A DNA stretch of 64,000 bases from Prevotella lacticifex (GCF_019973375.1 NZ_BPTV01000002.1:791228-855227), one strand, 5' to 3'; counted from the first letter of the stretch, positions 43,110 to 52,479 are shown. A program made the numbers and translations. Notes: generated by a model from the letters alone, not told the origin.

Positions 43110-44366
43110 TCAATCGTCAGATAAATGATAATTTACCGTTGCCTGACCATTCATCAGTAGTGGTAACAGCTCTTTACGTTGCTTAGTCAACATAATTATC
43201 TCTTGATTATTAGCAACGACCTCATCAAATATTGGCTCTATATACTTAGCTAACATATTTGGCAAAGCTAATGAAGAAGGCAAAGCTATAGTGCTCTGAC
43301 AAAGATGGTCTTGTGTTATATGGCCCATCGTAGTCTTTCTTGCTTCTGCCATTCTTTTGAAGATTCCAATATATTCAAGTATTTGAAAATAATAGAAGAA
43401 GCGAGGATAACCATTCTTCGATGTTACTTTGAAAATATGTTGGTTTAGTCCCCCTTTTCCATAAGCCCAGAGCATTATTTCTAATGATGCTGACCAAGAA
43501 AATAACACATCACCATCATAGACTTTAACGTCGTCATTAATGTCAGATCTTACTCTTTCTGTTTCAGATGTAATGCCATCACGCATTTCTTTAATTTTGA
43601 TAACAGGTAAATAGTTGTTATCAATCGGTCGAAATTTTTGACATGCCAATCCATTAGTATACTCTGCAATGTCAAGAAGAGACCCGCAATGCCACCCTTC
43701 AGGAATATATTTTCTCAATTTCTCATTCCATACCATCTTACCACCGCTACTTTTATAAGGTTTCCCATTCTCGTCAGGAAAGTCAAACTGCACAAACCAA
43801 TAATCGTAAAGCTGCTTCGCCATCGCCTCTAAATTATCATTTATCTGCTTGTTGAGTTCAATCTTACGGTCGATGCTTGCGATAACTTTTGATATTCTTT
43901 TTTGCTCTTCTAATGGCGGTATAGGAAAAGCATACCCCGAGAGCAAATCGAATGTAATTTGAGGAAATGAACCAATTCTGTTTTCAGCCCTTCTTTGGAG
44001 AGTATCCAAGAAGGGTTGATTCGTTAAGCAGTAATAGAAATAATCAGAATCAACTTGGTCGTTAAACTTGCGTAGCACCATAAGTTTTGTTGAAACTACA
44101 AAGTCTTGACACTCAGTTGCCGTTACTTTTGCGAATCTTCTATTTGCAGGGCGGATTTCGCTAAAAAGTAAATCGCCTGTTTTGATTGTTTTCTTGAATT
44201 GTCCCTTTAAATTGGCAACAGGTGTGAGTGCACCTTTGCCCATTACCCCATTATAAACATCTGAGGTATTAATTGCTATAAGAAAATCTTTATCAAATTT
44301 ATGTGTTTCAGATACGGTGTGTACGATGTCACCAATTCTTAAAATATTAAATTTTTCTTTTTTCAT
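43110..44366 (-). CDS. hsdS: Type I restriction specificity subunit HsdS
   Basis: The intact 418-residue S subunit determines the DNA site for the M2S methylase and R2M2S nuclease. Its layout is target-recognition domain 1 (about 1-155), central conserved region ISKVIASIDRKIELNKQIND then NLEAMAKQLYDYWFVQFDFP (about 163-205), domain 2 (about 225-380) and C-terminal conserved helix (IIMLTKQRKELLPLLMNGQA). The last residues VNYHLSDD are encoded by an inverted copy of the site that also encodes QINDNL in the centre, so domain 2 is bracketed by inverted repeats. It is the last gene of the hsdR-hsdM-rhuM-hsdS operon, 22 bases after rhuM. Confidence 0.93.
   Translation of the reverse strand: MKKEKFNILRIGDIVHTVSETHKFDKDFLIAINTSDVYNGVMGKGALTPVANLKGQFKKTIKTGDLLFSEIRPANRRFAKVTATECQDFVVSTKLMVLRKFNDQVDSDYFYYCLTNQPFLDTLQRRAENRIGSFPQITFDLLSGYAFPIPPLEEQKRISKVIASIDRKIELNKQINDNLEAMAKQLYDYWFVQFDFPDENGKPYKSSGGKMVWNEKLRKYIPEGWHCGSLLDIAEYTNGLACQKFRPIDNNYLPVIKIKEMRDGITSETERVRSDINDDVKVYDGDVLFSWSASLEIMLWAYGKGGLNQHIFKVTSKNGYPRFFYYFQILEYIGIFKRMAEARKTTMGHITQDHLCQSTIALPSSLALPNMLAKYIEPIFDEVVANNQEIIMLTKQRKELLPLLMNGQATVNYHLSDD
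43118..43135. other. Putative hsdS recombination site (inner end)
   Basis: CAGATAAATGATAATTTA on the plus strand encodes QINDNL of the alternative hsdS half; read on the minus strand it encodes the end (VNYHLS) of the intact HsdS. It is an inverted copy of 43830-43847. Confidence 0.75.
43830..43847. other. Putative hsdS recombination site (central)
   Basis: The minus strand reads CAGATAAATGATAATTTA, encoding QINDNL in the central region of the intact HsdS. Inversion between this and 43118-43135 would flip a segment of about 0.7 kb carrying recognition domain 2. Confidence 0.75.
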
Positions 44367-44388
44367 TTCTTAGTTTAATGACAACTTT

Positions 44389-45381
44389 TTATTCATCCCC
44401 CAGCAATCCTCTCACTTGTTTATCAAAATCCGAGTCTATCTTCTGCGTCTTGTTGAAGATATCGTATTCTTGTTCTGCTTTGACTTTAGCTTCTGCAGCA
44501 GAAATCTTTCCCTTGTCAGGCAAGATGTGGTAGTTTCGGAATTCCAAGAACTTATTGACACTGGCTGAGAACTGATCCATCGTGAAGGTGTTCTCACGCT
44601 CTATGAGATCCTCTATGTAGTCGAAGAAGCCAGTTACAGCACGTTCCAAACGTTTAATCTGTTCAGGCTGCAAGTAGTTTTTTGCTATGCTGACATCAGA
44701 CTTCAAGACCCTGCCATCGGGTGCATGCTTCCATGTTGTTAACCCCATGTGGTCTTTTGTATGATCCGCCCGCGTGTATATGATTTCAGCTGCCGTCATA
44801 CCAGTGATGGCATAATGGAAACGATTTTGAATCATGGCATAGAAATCGCGGGTCGTCGGAGAAGTCTTGTCATAGTCGGTGCTGCACTCCGCATAAATGT
44901 CCGTAATCTGCTGCCATATACGGCGCTCACTCGCACGGATGGAACGCACACGTTCAAGCAATTCACGGAAGTAGTCTTTACCGAACACGGCAGTACCCTG
45001 CTTGAGCCTATCGTCGTCAAGGGCAAATCCCTTTGTGATATATTCCTTCAACACCGACGTTGCCCACTGGCGGAATTTCGTGGCCTTGATGGAATTGACA
45101 CGGTAGCCGACAGAAATAATAGCATCGAGATTATAGAGTGTTGTTTGATATTTTTTCCCATCAGCGGCAGTTAGTGCATTTTTTGCACATACTGATTCTT
45201 GCCTTAGCTCTCCTGAGTCGAAGATGTTTTTCAAGTGCTTGGTAATCACGGACCTATCCACCCCAAAGAGCTGTGCCATAGCCTTCTGGGTACACCATAT
45301 TGTACCATCCTTTACAATAACTTGTACCTTGCCCTGCTCGTCGGGCATGCTGTAAAGCAGAAACTGTATCTCGTTTTCCAT
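44389..45381 (-). CDS. rhuM: RhuM-family protein in the type I R-M operon
   Basis: The 330-residue protein matches the virulence RhuM family (first described in a Salmonella pathogenicity island): N-terminal KDGTIWCTQKAMAQLFGVDR and SVITKHLKNIFDSGEL (about 25-60, helix-turn-helix-like), then NLDAIISVGYRVNSIKATKF (about 85-104) and RQWATSVLKEYITKGF. The C-terminal part includes TMDQFSASVNKFLEFRNYHI. The biochemical role is unknown; members are common inside type I R-M operons. It sits between hsdM (1-base gap) and hsdS (22-base gap), so it is cotranscribed and may act in regulation or toxicity of the system. Confidence 0.9.
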   Translation of the reverse strand: MENEIQFLLYSMPDEQGKVQVIVKDGTIWCTQKAMAQLFGVDRSVITKHLKNIFDSGELRQESVCAKNALTAADGKKYQTTLYNLDAIISVGYRVNSIKATKFRQWATSVLKEYITKGFALDDDRLKQGTAVFGKDYFRELLERVRSIRASERRIWQQITDIYAECSTDYDKTSPTTRDFYAMIQNRFHYAITGMTAAEIIYTRADHTKDHMGLTTWKHAPDGRVLKSDVSIAKNYLQPEQIKRLERAVTGFFDYIEDLIERENTFTMDQFSASVNKFLEFRNYHILPDKGKISAAEAKVKAEQEYDIFNKTQKIDSDFDKQVRGLLGDE

Positions 45382-45382
45382 T

Positions 45383-47047
45383 TTATTCGCCTTTTACATC
45401 CTCGTTGAATTTTAGACTTGCCAGTTGCTTCATGATCTCTTCCTCAAGCTTATGGCTTTCCTCAAACTGCTTTGCAAGCGTCGATTTGTATTCTGTCATT
45501 CTACGGTTGAACTCTTCCTCGGTGATATCAACGTAGTCAATCTTGATGTCGAAGTATTGTCCGGCAGAAAAGCTATACTTCTTTTCCTTAATCTCATCAA
45601 GCGATACCACCTTAGAGAAATCATCAACATCTTCCATATTACGGAAAGTGTTCACGATTTTGTCCTCGTCAGCAGTACTGAGCACTGTCCGCTGGTTCTT
45701 GTCAACCTTTTCTGTCGTTCCGAGCTTGGAGGCATCTATCAGAATGACCTTGTCGTCCTTCTTGCCTTTATCGATAAAGACCACGCTGACATTGGTGCCC
45801 GTGTTGGCGAAGATATTGGAAGGCATAGAGACAACCCCACGCAGCCACCCCTTGTCCACCAACTTCTTTCGGATGGCCAATGGTATCTTTGCTGATGCGG
45901 TGAGAAAACCGGTCGGCACGACAACAGCCGCCTTACCTGTGTCTTTCAGAATATAGAGAATATGCTGAATGAAGACAAGATATATCTCCATCTTTTGCTT
46001 GTCACCCTTTGGCACGTTTGGGATGCCCGCAAAGAATCGGTCGGTGTTTTTGAATGCGGCGTTTGTAACCGTCTGACTAAAGTCCTCTTTGAACGGAGGA
46101 TTACTGACAACATAATCAAACATCTTATCGAACGTGCCGTCCTTGCGCTCATGTCCCCAGTCTATCAGTGAATCTCCTTGAATGACATTTGGCAATGATG
46201 AGACGAGATTGTTGAGGATCAGGTTCAGCCGTAGCATCGTCGTTGACTTCTGGCTCTGATCCTGTGTAAATATAGAGCAGTTTGCCTCACCTATCTGATG
46301 GGCCAAAGCCATCACGAGCGTACCTGTTCCTGCCGTAGGGTCGCAGGTTGCAGCACTATGGATAGTCTCATCCGGCGAAACAAGTAGACGAGCCATGATC
46401 GTCGCCACGGCATGAGGTGTGAAATACTCTCCATATTTTCCACTGTCTTTATTGTAGTCGCTGACAAGATACTCAAATACTGTTGAGAAGAAGTCGTACT
46501 TCTGATGGAAAATATCCTCAAAGTTGAAGGTGGTCAGGTTGTTGATGAGCGCACGGGCAAAGTCATCGCGCTTGTCGGGATCCGTAACATAGTTTGTCAA
46601 CGACTCCAACAGCGCAACACTGCTCTTCCCGGATGTCTTGACACTGAACTTATCGGCATTGAGCTGACCGAGCGAAACCATAGTATTGTCAAAGACGCTG
46701 GAGAAATCGCCCTCGTTCATGCGATTATACAGATTCGCTATCAGATGTTCCGGCTTTAGCTTGGGTGTATCGGCTGGCAGATAGTCCCAAACATCCTCAC
46801 GCTCCTCATCGGTCATAGCAGTATAAGCACTCTCCCAATGAGCAGCTTCGTTAAAACGCGAGCGATACTCTTCATTCTGAATGTGCTTTAACTCATAACC
46901 GAACTTATCGTTGAGGAACTTATACAGGAACATCTGTACGACAATTTTATACTCATTGCCGTCACCGCTCAATCCGTTGTTTCCGCAAGTGGCGCGTAGC
47001 GCGTCGATAAGGTCTTCTGTTTTCTTTATTATATCTGATGTGCTCAT
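45383..47047 (-). CDS. hsdM: Type I restriction-modification methyltransferase HsdM
   Basis: The 554-residue adenine-N6 methyltransferase subunit. HsdM N-terminal helical domain about 5-150; SAM motif I CDPTAGTGTLVMALAHQI (about 235-252) and catalytic motif IV YVVSNPPFKEDFS (about 311-323). The C-terminal coiled region (about 510-554) would contact HsdS. It modifies host DNA as M2S and joins HsdR for cleavage. Its start overlaps the hsdR stop by one base (TAATG) and its stop is one base from the rhuM start. Confidence 0.95.
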   Translation of the reverse strand: MSTSDIIKKTEDLIDALRATCGNNGLSGDGNEYKIVVQMFLYKFLNDKFGYELKHIQNEEYRSRFNEAAHWESAYTAMTDEEREDVWDYLPADTPKLKPEHLIANLYNRMNEGDFSSVFDNTMVSLGQLNADKFSVKTSGKSSVALLESLTNYVTDPDKRDDFARALINNLTTFNFEDIFHQKYDFFSTVFEYLVSDYNKDSGKYGEYFTPHAVATIMARLLVSPDETIHSAATCDPTAGTGTLVMALAHQIGEANCSIFTQDQSQKSTTMLRLNLILNNLVSSLPNVIQGDSLIDWGHERKDGTFDKMFDYVVSNPPFKEDFSQTVTNAAFKNTDRFFAGIPNVPKGDKQKMEIYLVFIQHILYILKDTGKAAVVVPTGFLTASAKIPLAIRKKLVDKGWLRGVVSMPSNIFANTGTNVSVVFIDKGKKDDKVILIDASKLGTTEKVDKNQRTVLSTADEDKIVNTFRNMEDVDDFSKVVSLDEIKEKKYSFSAGQYFDIKIDYVDITEEEFNRRMTEYKSTLAKQFEESHKLEEEIMKQLASLKFNEDVKGE

Positions 47048-50000
47048 TAAAATCTCTTATATTGATGTTCGTACTCGTTGGTAATAATCCCTGCCAAATA
47101 TCTGCGGTCGGCAGGCGTTGCTTTGACTTCCATCTTATGAAGTATCTGCGTAATGCAATTCTTCACCTGATCAGTGAAAAACGGGACGTTGTTGATGAGG
47201 TCCAAATTATTCAACAACATTGTGTCAATATTGTCTTTCATCGTGTTGAGTGCAAAACATGTTTCCACTTCCGAGGGAGAGATAATCACCTTGCCTGTCG
47301 ACTTTTGTTCCCTGATAATACGTTTGTGGGCTCTGACAAACTTGGCATCTCCCTTGTATTTCTTTTGTAGGGCAGCATTATGTTTGTTGATTTCCTTGAT
47401 TTTCGCCATCATGTCGTCCATAAATCCGATGTCTTCCTTTGCCTCTGCAACATTGGATGGCTCAAAGCCTTTCTTTCTGAAGTACTTTTTTATCTCGTCG
47501 AGGAGGGAGACATAATCGTCATCGTCTTGGTCGATATTTTCAGCCAATTCATCCGATAGTGCACGCTTCTTATATTGCAACTCGCTCTTCAAGTTGTCGT
47601 TGATGACCAGTTCTCCGCTTCCTTTCTTATGGAACTTGAATTCTATCGTGCCCAATGCTTCATTGACCATAGAGGCCACCTCTGCCTCATGGTTGAAAAC
47701 ATCCTTCAGATTGAGGTTACTGATACGGTCGTTGACCACTTTCAGCAGATTGTTGATATTGCCGGGTTGCATGGCCTTCACTTTCGCCTTCAGTTCTTCT
47801 GAGCCAAAAGTACGGACTTCATTCCATGTGGCTTTGGCTTCTTCAAGCTTATGCCGGATGATAATCAGTTTGTCGTGATCCTCAATATCTTCCATCTGCT
47901 GGGCAAACTCCTCCGCATTGTCGGTAGTGTAGTCAAAGAGAACCTCCTGAACATCCCTCATCGTTTCCTTGATTTCCTCTTCTGAAACCATAGCGTGCTC
48001 GACGCTCGCATCCTCAGACTGTCCTGTGTCGAACTTGCCAAGTTCTGCCGCATAGGCGTTGTTGATGTCGTTGAAGTTCTGCCTGATATCGGCGAAATCG
48101 ACTACATATCCAAATCGAATATCCTTGTACGGCCTGTTCACACGTGTGAGTGCCTGAAGAAGATTGTGGTCTTTCAACTTACGGCCAAGGTACAATCGCT
48201 TCAGACGTGGCGCGTCAAAACCTGTCAAGAGCATATTATTGACTATCAGCAAATCAGGCTCTGCCTTCTTTCGAAATTGCAGCGAGATATTAGCCCGCTT
48301 CTCTTTGTCGTAATAATCGTGCAAAATCAGCTCTACCTTCAAACCCGACGTATCTTTGTTGGGCATGGTTCCGTCGTCTTCAGGAATGACTGTCCCAATC
48401 TTAGGCACATAGGTGTAATGTCCGTCCTCGTCCTTATGTGTTCCCATCTTATACAGACGGAACATCATGCGGGCCTGTCTGTTCGTCTCACATACGATCA
48501 TGCCGCCAAGCGACGTATCATCCATTTGCAAGCGGAAGCGTTTGAAGTCGTTGACGATATAATCGAGCAAAGCCCCCACATACCTTTCATTCTCAATAAT
48601 GGTTTGCCTCTTAATATCCTCCTTCTTAACCTTTATTGTCTCTTCGAGGTCAGACCATATTTCTTGTAAGCGCAGCCGATAGCTGGTCTCTATATCTTCG
48701 CGCATCATGCGCTTGGTAAAGCCATCCTCAATAGAGCGATTGTAATAATAGGTGCTGATATAGTTGCCAAAGACATCCGTGGTCTTTCGTTCCTCCCCGA
48801 TAAGTGGTGTGCCGGTCAAGGCGATACGAATGGCCTTCGGGTCGCTTTCAAACAGGCGGCTGAGGAATGAGCCTTTGGGGTTGTAGTCGCGATGTGCTTC
48901 ATCAAGGAAATATACCCGTTGGATGTTCGTGGCATATTTAGAGACGTTAATCTTACCGTCAGAATCTTTCAGTTTCTGAATATTGACGACGATTATCTCA
49001 TGTTCGCCCGTGTTGTTCTCCTGTGCCTTTTCGTTACTGAAAGTATTCATCAGCTCATCGCGATTCTCCACGTTGATGACATGCAAGCCACGGTTGGAGA
49101 ACTCTGTCGTAGCCTGTTCCATCAAATCAAGACGGTCAACGAAAAAGTAGAATTTGGGAATGACATGCTTTTTTGTAAAATAGTCGGTGAGCACGCGTGT
49201 GGCAAAATAAGAGAGAGCCGTCTTTCCGGAGCCTTGTGTATGCCATATGATACCACTTTGCTTACCGTCATCAATGGTCTTGCGAATAGCCTGCGTGCCG
49301 AATAATTGAGGATAGCGCATTACATGTTTTTGGAGGACATGTTTTTGCGTGTCTTCATCAATATAATCGAGATAGACAAAACCATAGCGCAGTAAATAGA
49401 GAAGACGATCCCTGGAGCACAAGGACGTGATAATCCTATTAGTTGGTGTCGTCGGATTCTTGTCCGTCTCGTACTCGGGGGAGGATTTCAGCACAATATT
49501 ATTGTTGTCCTTAAGAATATAATTCTCAGTTTCTTCCTTCAAGGGCAAGTAATTGAAGTCCTTGTAGAAGTCGGCGTTTTCTTCGCGAAACACATTGAAG
49601 TGCATTCGCTTCTTATCAATACAACCGTAGAATGCGCCTTGTACAGGCTTGGGTGTGGTAAAGTCATACTCCTTGTTGTCTGAGAATATCATCAACTGTG
49701 TAAGGTTGATGAACCTGCGAAACTTGGGATTGGGGAGACGCTGGTCGTTCATGCGGTGGAGTTCAACAAGTATTCCTCCTTTGTTGTTGGGCTTCTTCAC
49801 CTCGATAAAGACAAGTGGCAAACCATTAATTAGCAACGTAATATCAGGGCGGAACTCATCACCTCCATTTATGCATGGCATTTCGGTCACACAAGCCCAG
49901 TCGTTAGCTTCAGGATGCTCAAAGTCAATAAACTTAGTACCGCTATTAGACGAGATTATCTTGTAGAACTCACGGCCCAAGTCTTCATTGTTCAGCTTAT

Positions 50001-50205
50001 TACGTATATCGCCGAGCAGTAGGCTGATGGACTCTTCTGGCAACTGAGGATTGAATTTTCTTATCTGTCTATAGAAAATATCCTTGGCAATGTTTGTCTC
50101 CGGGTCAAGGTCTAGCTCCTTTAACGCATGATAAGTATAGCCGATGCGCGTAAGGTGCATCAGTGCCGGGAACTTAACTCGCGTATTCTCATTAAAACCT
50201 GCCAT
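47047..50205 (-). CDS. hsdR: Type I restriction endonuclease HsdR
   Basis: The 1052-residue motor and nuclease subunit. The N-terminal nuclease domain has FRPDITLLINGLPLVFIEVK (PD..ExK, about 118-137). The SF2 helicase has Walker A WHTQGSGKT (about 321-329), DEAH box YFLDEAHRDYNP and motif VI LQALTRVNRPYK. The C-terminal helical domain binds HsdM. Start 50205 (MAGFNENTRVKFPALMHLTR) was chosen because it aligns with usual HsdR starts and follows a promoter element by 27 bases; an upstream in-frame ATG at 50319 would overlap that promoter. It is first in the operon. Confidence 0.94.
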   Translation of the reverse strand: MAGFNENTRVKFPALMHLTRIGYTYHALKELDLDPETNIAKDIFYRQIRKFNPQLPEESISLLLGDIRNKLNNEDLGREFYKIISSNSGTKFIDFEHPEANDWACVTEMPCINGGDEFRPDITLLINGLPLVFIEVKKPNNKGGILVELHRMNDQRLPNPKFRRFINLTQLMIFSDNKEYDFTTPKPVQGAFYGCIDKKRMHFNVFREENADFYKDFNYLPLKEETENYILKDNNNIVLKSSPEYETDKNPTTPTNRIITSLCSRDRLLYLLRYGFVYLDYIDEDTQKHVLQKHVMRYPQLFGTQAIRKTIDDGKQSGIIWHTQGSGKTALSYFATRVLTDYFTKKHVIPKFYFFVDRLDLMEQATTEFSNRGLHVINVENRDELMNTFSNEKAQENNTGEHEIIVVNIQKLKDSDGKINVSKYATNIQRVYFLDEAHRDYNPKGSFLSRLFESDPKAIRIALTGTPLIGEERKTTDVFGNYISTYYYNRSIEDGFTKRMMREDIETSYRLRLQEIWSDLEETIKVKKEDIKRQTIIENERYVGALLDYIVNDFKRFRLQMDDTSLGGMIVCETNRQARMMFRLYKMGTHKDEDGHYTYVPKIGTVIPEDDGTMPNKDTSGLKVELILHDYYDKEKRANISLQFRKKAEPDLLIVNNMLLTGFDAPRLKRLYLGRKLKDHNLLQALTRVNRPYKDIRFGYVVDFADIRQNFNDINNAYAAELGKFDTGQSEDASVEHAMVSEEEIKETMRDVQEVLFDYTTDNAEEFAQQMEDIEDHDKLIIIRHKLEEAKATWNEVRTFGSEELKAKVKAMQPGNINNLLKVVNDRISNLNLKDVFNHEAEVASMVNEALGTIEFKFHKKGSGELVINDNLKSELQYKKRALSDELAENIDQDDDDYVSLLDEIKKYFRKKGFEPSNVAEAKEDIGFMDDMMAKIKEINKHNAALQKKYKGDAKFVRAHKRIIREQKSTGKVIISPSEVETCFALNTMKDNIDTMLLNNLDLINNVPFFTDQVKNCITQILHKMEVKATPADRRYLAGIITNEYEHQYKRF

Positions 50206-50232
50206 ATCTACCTTTATGTATTGTTCAATATG

Positions 50233-50240
50233 CAAATTTA
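50233..50240 (-). promoter_or_regulatory. Bacteroidetes -7 element TAAATTTG for the hsd operon
   Basis: CAAATTTA on the plus strand reads TAAATTTG on the minus strand, 27 bases before the chosen hsdR start. It is the only promoter-like element seen for hsdR-hsdM-rhuM-hsdS. Confidence 0.7.
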
Positions 50241-50319
50241 ATGATTTTATTTGAATTCGTGAAATTGCGTCAAGAAAAATATGTTCCGTCTTACGGTAAA
50301 TGAATACATCATATCCCAA

Positions 50320-50989
50320 TTTTTTTCAAGACTAAGTCAACTATTCTTTCAACACGAGAATCAGCTCAGAGAATCTTTTGAAATTTCTAAGATTGACCAC
50401 GCCACGAACCTTCAATGAAGTCCGTTGCGTAGTTAATAAGTCCGAATGTCTTAGAGTTTTTTGCCTATGCCATCGTACGTATGGATATCAATCGCATCAG
50501 CCATGTACTGTAATTTTGGGTGACGCATTGACGAAGTCGGGAAATATACTGGTCCGTTTCAGCGAATGAAAACGGGCCGGTTTGCGAGGCATTAACGTAA
50601 GTAGGTAAGTAGGAGGCATCACACGTATCATACAGTAAATTCTGTCCCGCCGGTTTGCGAGGCATTAACGTAAGTAGGAGGCCGGTATAAAAGGAAAATC
50701 AAATTTGGCGTACTACAGCGAATTGCTTCGCCCTGCCGCTGACAGCCATTTGACAGTTCTTGTGGTTGCAGGTCGTCGCCGTTCTCCCGCTTCCTCCATC
50801 GTTTCGTACGGGTACAAAAAAGGGGGCAACGCTCAGCCCCCCATACATTTATACAAATAAATCTCGTACATGTCGCCTCACGGCCTATGCACGCCACAAT
50901 CTGAATTCCTCCCTATGCATCACGCACAGAGGCGGAGGTTTAAATAACAAAATTTCTTTCAATATTGATTGTAATAACTGTAATCGTAA
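50320..50989. other. Gene-free spacer with a decayed IS end
   Basis: AATTTTGGGTGACGCATTGA (50512-50531) followed by CGAAGTCGG resembles the right end of the IS1634-type element (ATTTTGGGTGACGCAACGCT), so an old IS remnant is likely. CCGGTTTGCGAGGCATTAAC occurs twice (about 50577 and 50650). A short Pro-rich open stretch is not credible as a gene. Confidence 0.55.
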
Positions 50990-51364
50990 TTACTTCATTT
51001 CACCTTCGATGTACAACCGTGTCATCTCCACCTTACCGTTGGTGCGCACGGTGATACTCTTCTTGAAGTGTCCGGGGAATTTTCCCTTGCCGTTGTACGT
51101 CACGTCGATGCTGCCCTTCTGTCCGGGAGCTATCGGCCGCTTGTCGTACTGGGGCACGGTGCATCCGCAGCTGGCCACAACCTGATTGATGACTAACGGC
51201 TGGTTGCCGACATTAGTGAAGGTGAACGTGGTCTTCTTCACCGGATTCGATTCTGGGAAGGTGCCGAAATCGACCGTCACCTTGTCGAAACGTATCTCTG
51301 CCTGTGCTGACGCGAAACTGATTCCGCAGAGCAGCATCAGTGCTACGAGTAGATATTTCTTCAT
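50990..51364 (-). CDS. DUF1573-domain secreted protein
   Basis: The 124-residue protein has a signal peptide MKKYLLVALMLLCGISFASA followed by one DUF1573 domain (about 25-120), an Ig-like beta-sandwich common in Bacteroidetes periplasmic proteins. Diagnostic parts are VTVDFGTFPESNPVKKTTFT, NVGNQPLVINQVVASCGCTV (the SCGCT tract) and DVTYNGKGKFPGHFKKSITV. Function is unknown. The start at 51364 gives a clean signal peptide; a GTG/ATG nine codons upstream would add a charged stretch. A promoter element lies about 90 bases upstream. Confidence 0.88.
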   Translation of the reverse strand: MKKYLLVALMLLCGISFASAQAEIRFDKVTVDFGTFPESNPVKKTTFTFTNVGNQPLVINQVVASCGCTVPQYDKRPIAPGQKGSIDVTYNGKGKFPGHFKKSITVRTNGKVEMTRLYIEGEMK

Positions 51365-51452
51365 TGTCTTTCCTTTCTTTTGCCCGACCATGCAGTCAGG
51401 CTTGTCATTATTCGTTTTCTCGGCATTTGCTGCCGTTTATTCTCATTTGTTG

Positions 51453-51460
51453 CAAAAGTA
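51453..51460 (-). promoter_or_regulatory. Bacteroidetes -7 element TACTTTTG (minus strand)
   Basis: CAAAAGTA on the plus strand; located 88 bases before the DUF1573 start. Confidence 0.6.
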
Positions 51461-51479
51461 CGAATTATTTTTTTATTCC

Positions 51480-52172
51480 GCCACATTTTGATAATCTTTA
51501 ACCTTTTGAGTGTCAGCGGTAACTATCGTTGAATGAAGTTGAAATCTTGTGGCCCGCTGTTTCAAGTTTTTTGCAATTCCTTCTCTCGCCGATTCCGTGG
51601 ATTCCATAACGGACAAGCAGCGCAGTGCCGCTTGCCCGTTATTTGCGGACCGTCCCTGCAACCGATTATCGTTTATTCCCGTTGTTCCGTATATCGGGTG
51701 CGCGTTAATGATTCACTTGCAGGGGCGGCCTTTATGGCAGTCCGCTCGGTAGCCAGATCGAAACTCAGCATTTTTTCGGTTAATTAGGGCAACAAATCGG
51801 TCACCCTATATATAATAATGTGTAGAGCCACCTCTGAGCAGAATCCATCGGGAATCATATTCTCGGCGGCCTGCGGTCGCTGTCCGTTCGTCGCGGCTCT
51901 CCGCCGTTGCTCTTGCCTATGGTCAGAGGCCATAAGACACACCGGCACTCGCCTTCCATCTACTTCGCCTCTCCTTCGGACCATGGTTCATCATCTGCCG
52001 GCACCACTTAAAAGTGTTAAAAATCGGTTTTTTGAGGGGCTGTGAGGGGGCACGGAGAACTTTAACTTTTGTTAGCAGTTTGCAATAGGTTGATTATCAA
52101 GCTATTACAAAAAGGTTACAAAAGAGGCTAAAAAAAATATGAAAAAATATTTTGGGTCTCGAAAAAAACGTA
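51480..52172. other. Gene-free spacer
   Basis: It includes a GCAGTGCCGCTTGCCCGTTA stretch and GGGGCGGCCTTTATGG module (about 51720) seen in other spacers, and then unique sequence with a C/G-rich part (51840-52010). No gene supported. Confidence 0.55.
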
Positions 52173-52180
52173 TACCTTTG
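52173..52180 (+). promoter_or_regulatory. Bacteroidetes -7 element TACCTTTG
   Basis: A perfect match 51 bases before the lipoprotein ATG at 52232. Confidence 0.8.
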
Positions 52181-52231
52181 CAGTGTTTTAATAAACAAAT
52201 GATTGTTTTACAGATTTAAAAAGCAAAGAAA

Positions 52232-52444
52232 ATGAAGAAATTAGTTTTAATGTTCGTAGCTGTTGCAGCTATCTCTTTCGCATCTTGTGGTAACTCTTCA
52301 AAGGCTGACGCTAATGCTGATTCTACAGCAGACACAGCAGCAGTCGTTGACAGCGCAGCTGATTCTACAGCTGACAGCACCGCTACTGACAGCGCAGCAG
52401 CTCCTGCAGACAGCGCAGCAGCTCCAGCAGACAGCGCTAAGTAA
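52232..52444 (+). CDS. Small Ala/Asp/Ser-rich lipoprotein
   Basis: The 70-residue protein starts MKKLVLMFVAVAAISFASCG, a signal peptide with lipobox FASC (Cys19). The mature part is almost entirely Ala, Asp, Ser and Thr (DSTADTAAVVDSAADSTADS then APADSAAAPADSAK), an acidic, disordered, repetitive tail. It would be lipid-anchored in the envelope. It has a good promoter and a terminator of its own, so it is a monocistronic gene. No defined family; similar small acidic lipoproteins are common in Bacteroidetes. Confidence 0.85.
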   Translation: MKKLVLMFVAVAAISFASCGNSSKADANADSTADTAAVVDSAADSTADSTATDSAAAPADSAAAPADSAK

Positions 52445-52479
52445 TCTTAGCTCTACGAACTGAAAAAAAGAGAGAAAGG

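Larger units (their letters stand above)
40687..43186 (+). pseudogene. hsdS: Alternative hsdS N-terminal half, split by an IS
   Basis: Parts 40687-40990 and 42948-43186 join in frame after removing the 1950-bp IS and one TTGTTGA copy (304 plus 239 bases, 180 residues). The joined protein MILSDIAEYVTERVNSKSIT .. NYLYALLMQDAFFQYMMQGS .. KIQINRQINDNL is one target-recognition domain plus the first part of the central conserved repeat of HsdS. After the shared site at 43118-43135 the frame reads the antisense of the neighbouring hsdS and stops. It is thus an alternative N-terminal half pointing at the same C-terminal cassette. The IS now prevents a working product. Confidence 0.85.

Noticed and set aside
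50206..50319. Upstream extension of hsdR to an ATG at 50319
   Set aside because: The extension would contain the promoter element at 50233-50240, and the additional residues do not resemble HsdR N-termini.
50619..50897. Small ORFs near 50.6-50.9 kb
   Set aside because: They arise within duplicated CGGTTTGCGAGGCATTAACG sequence and have no recognisable protein features.
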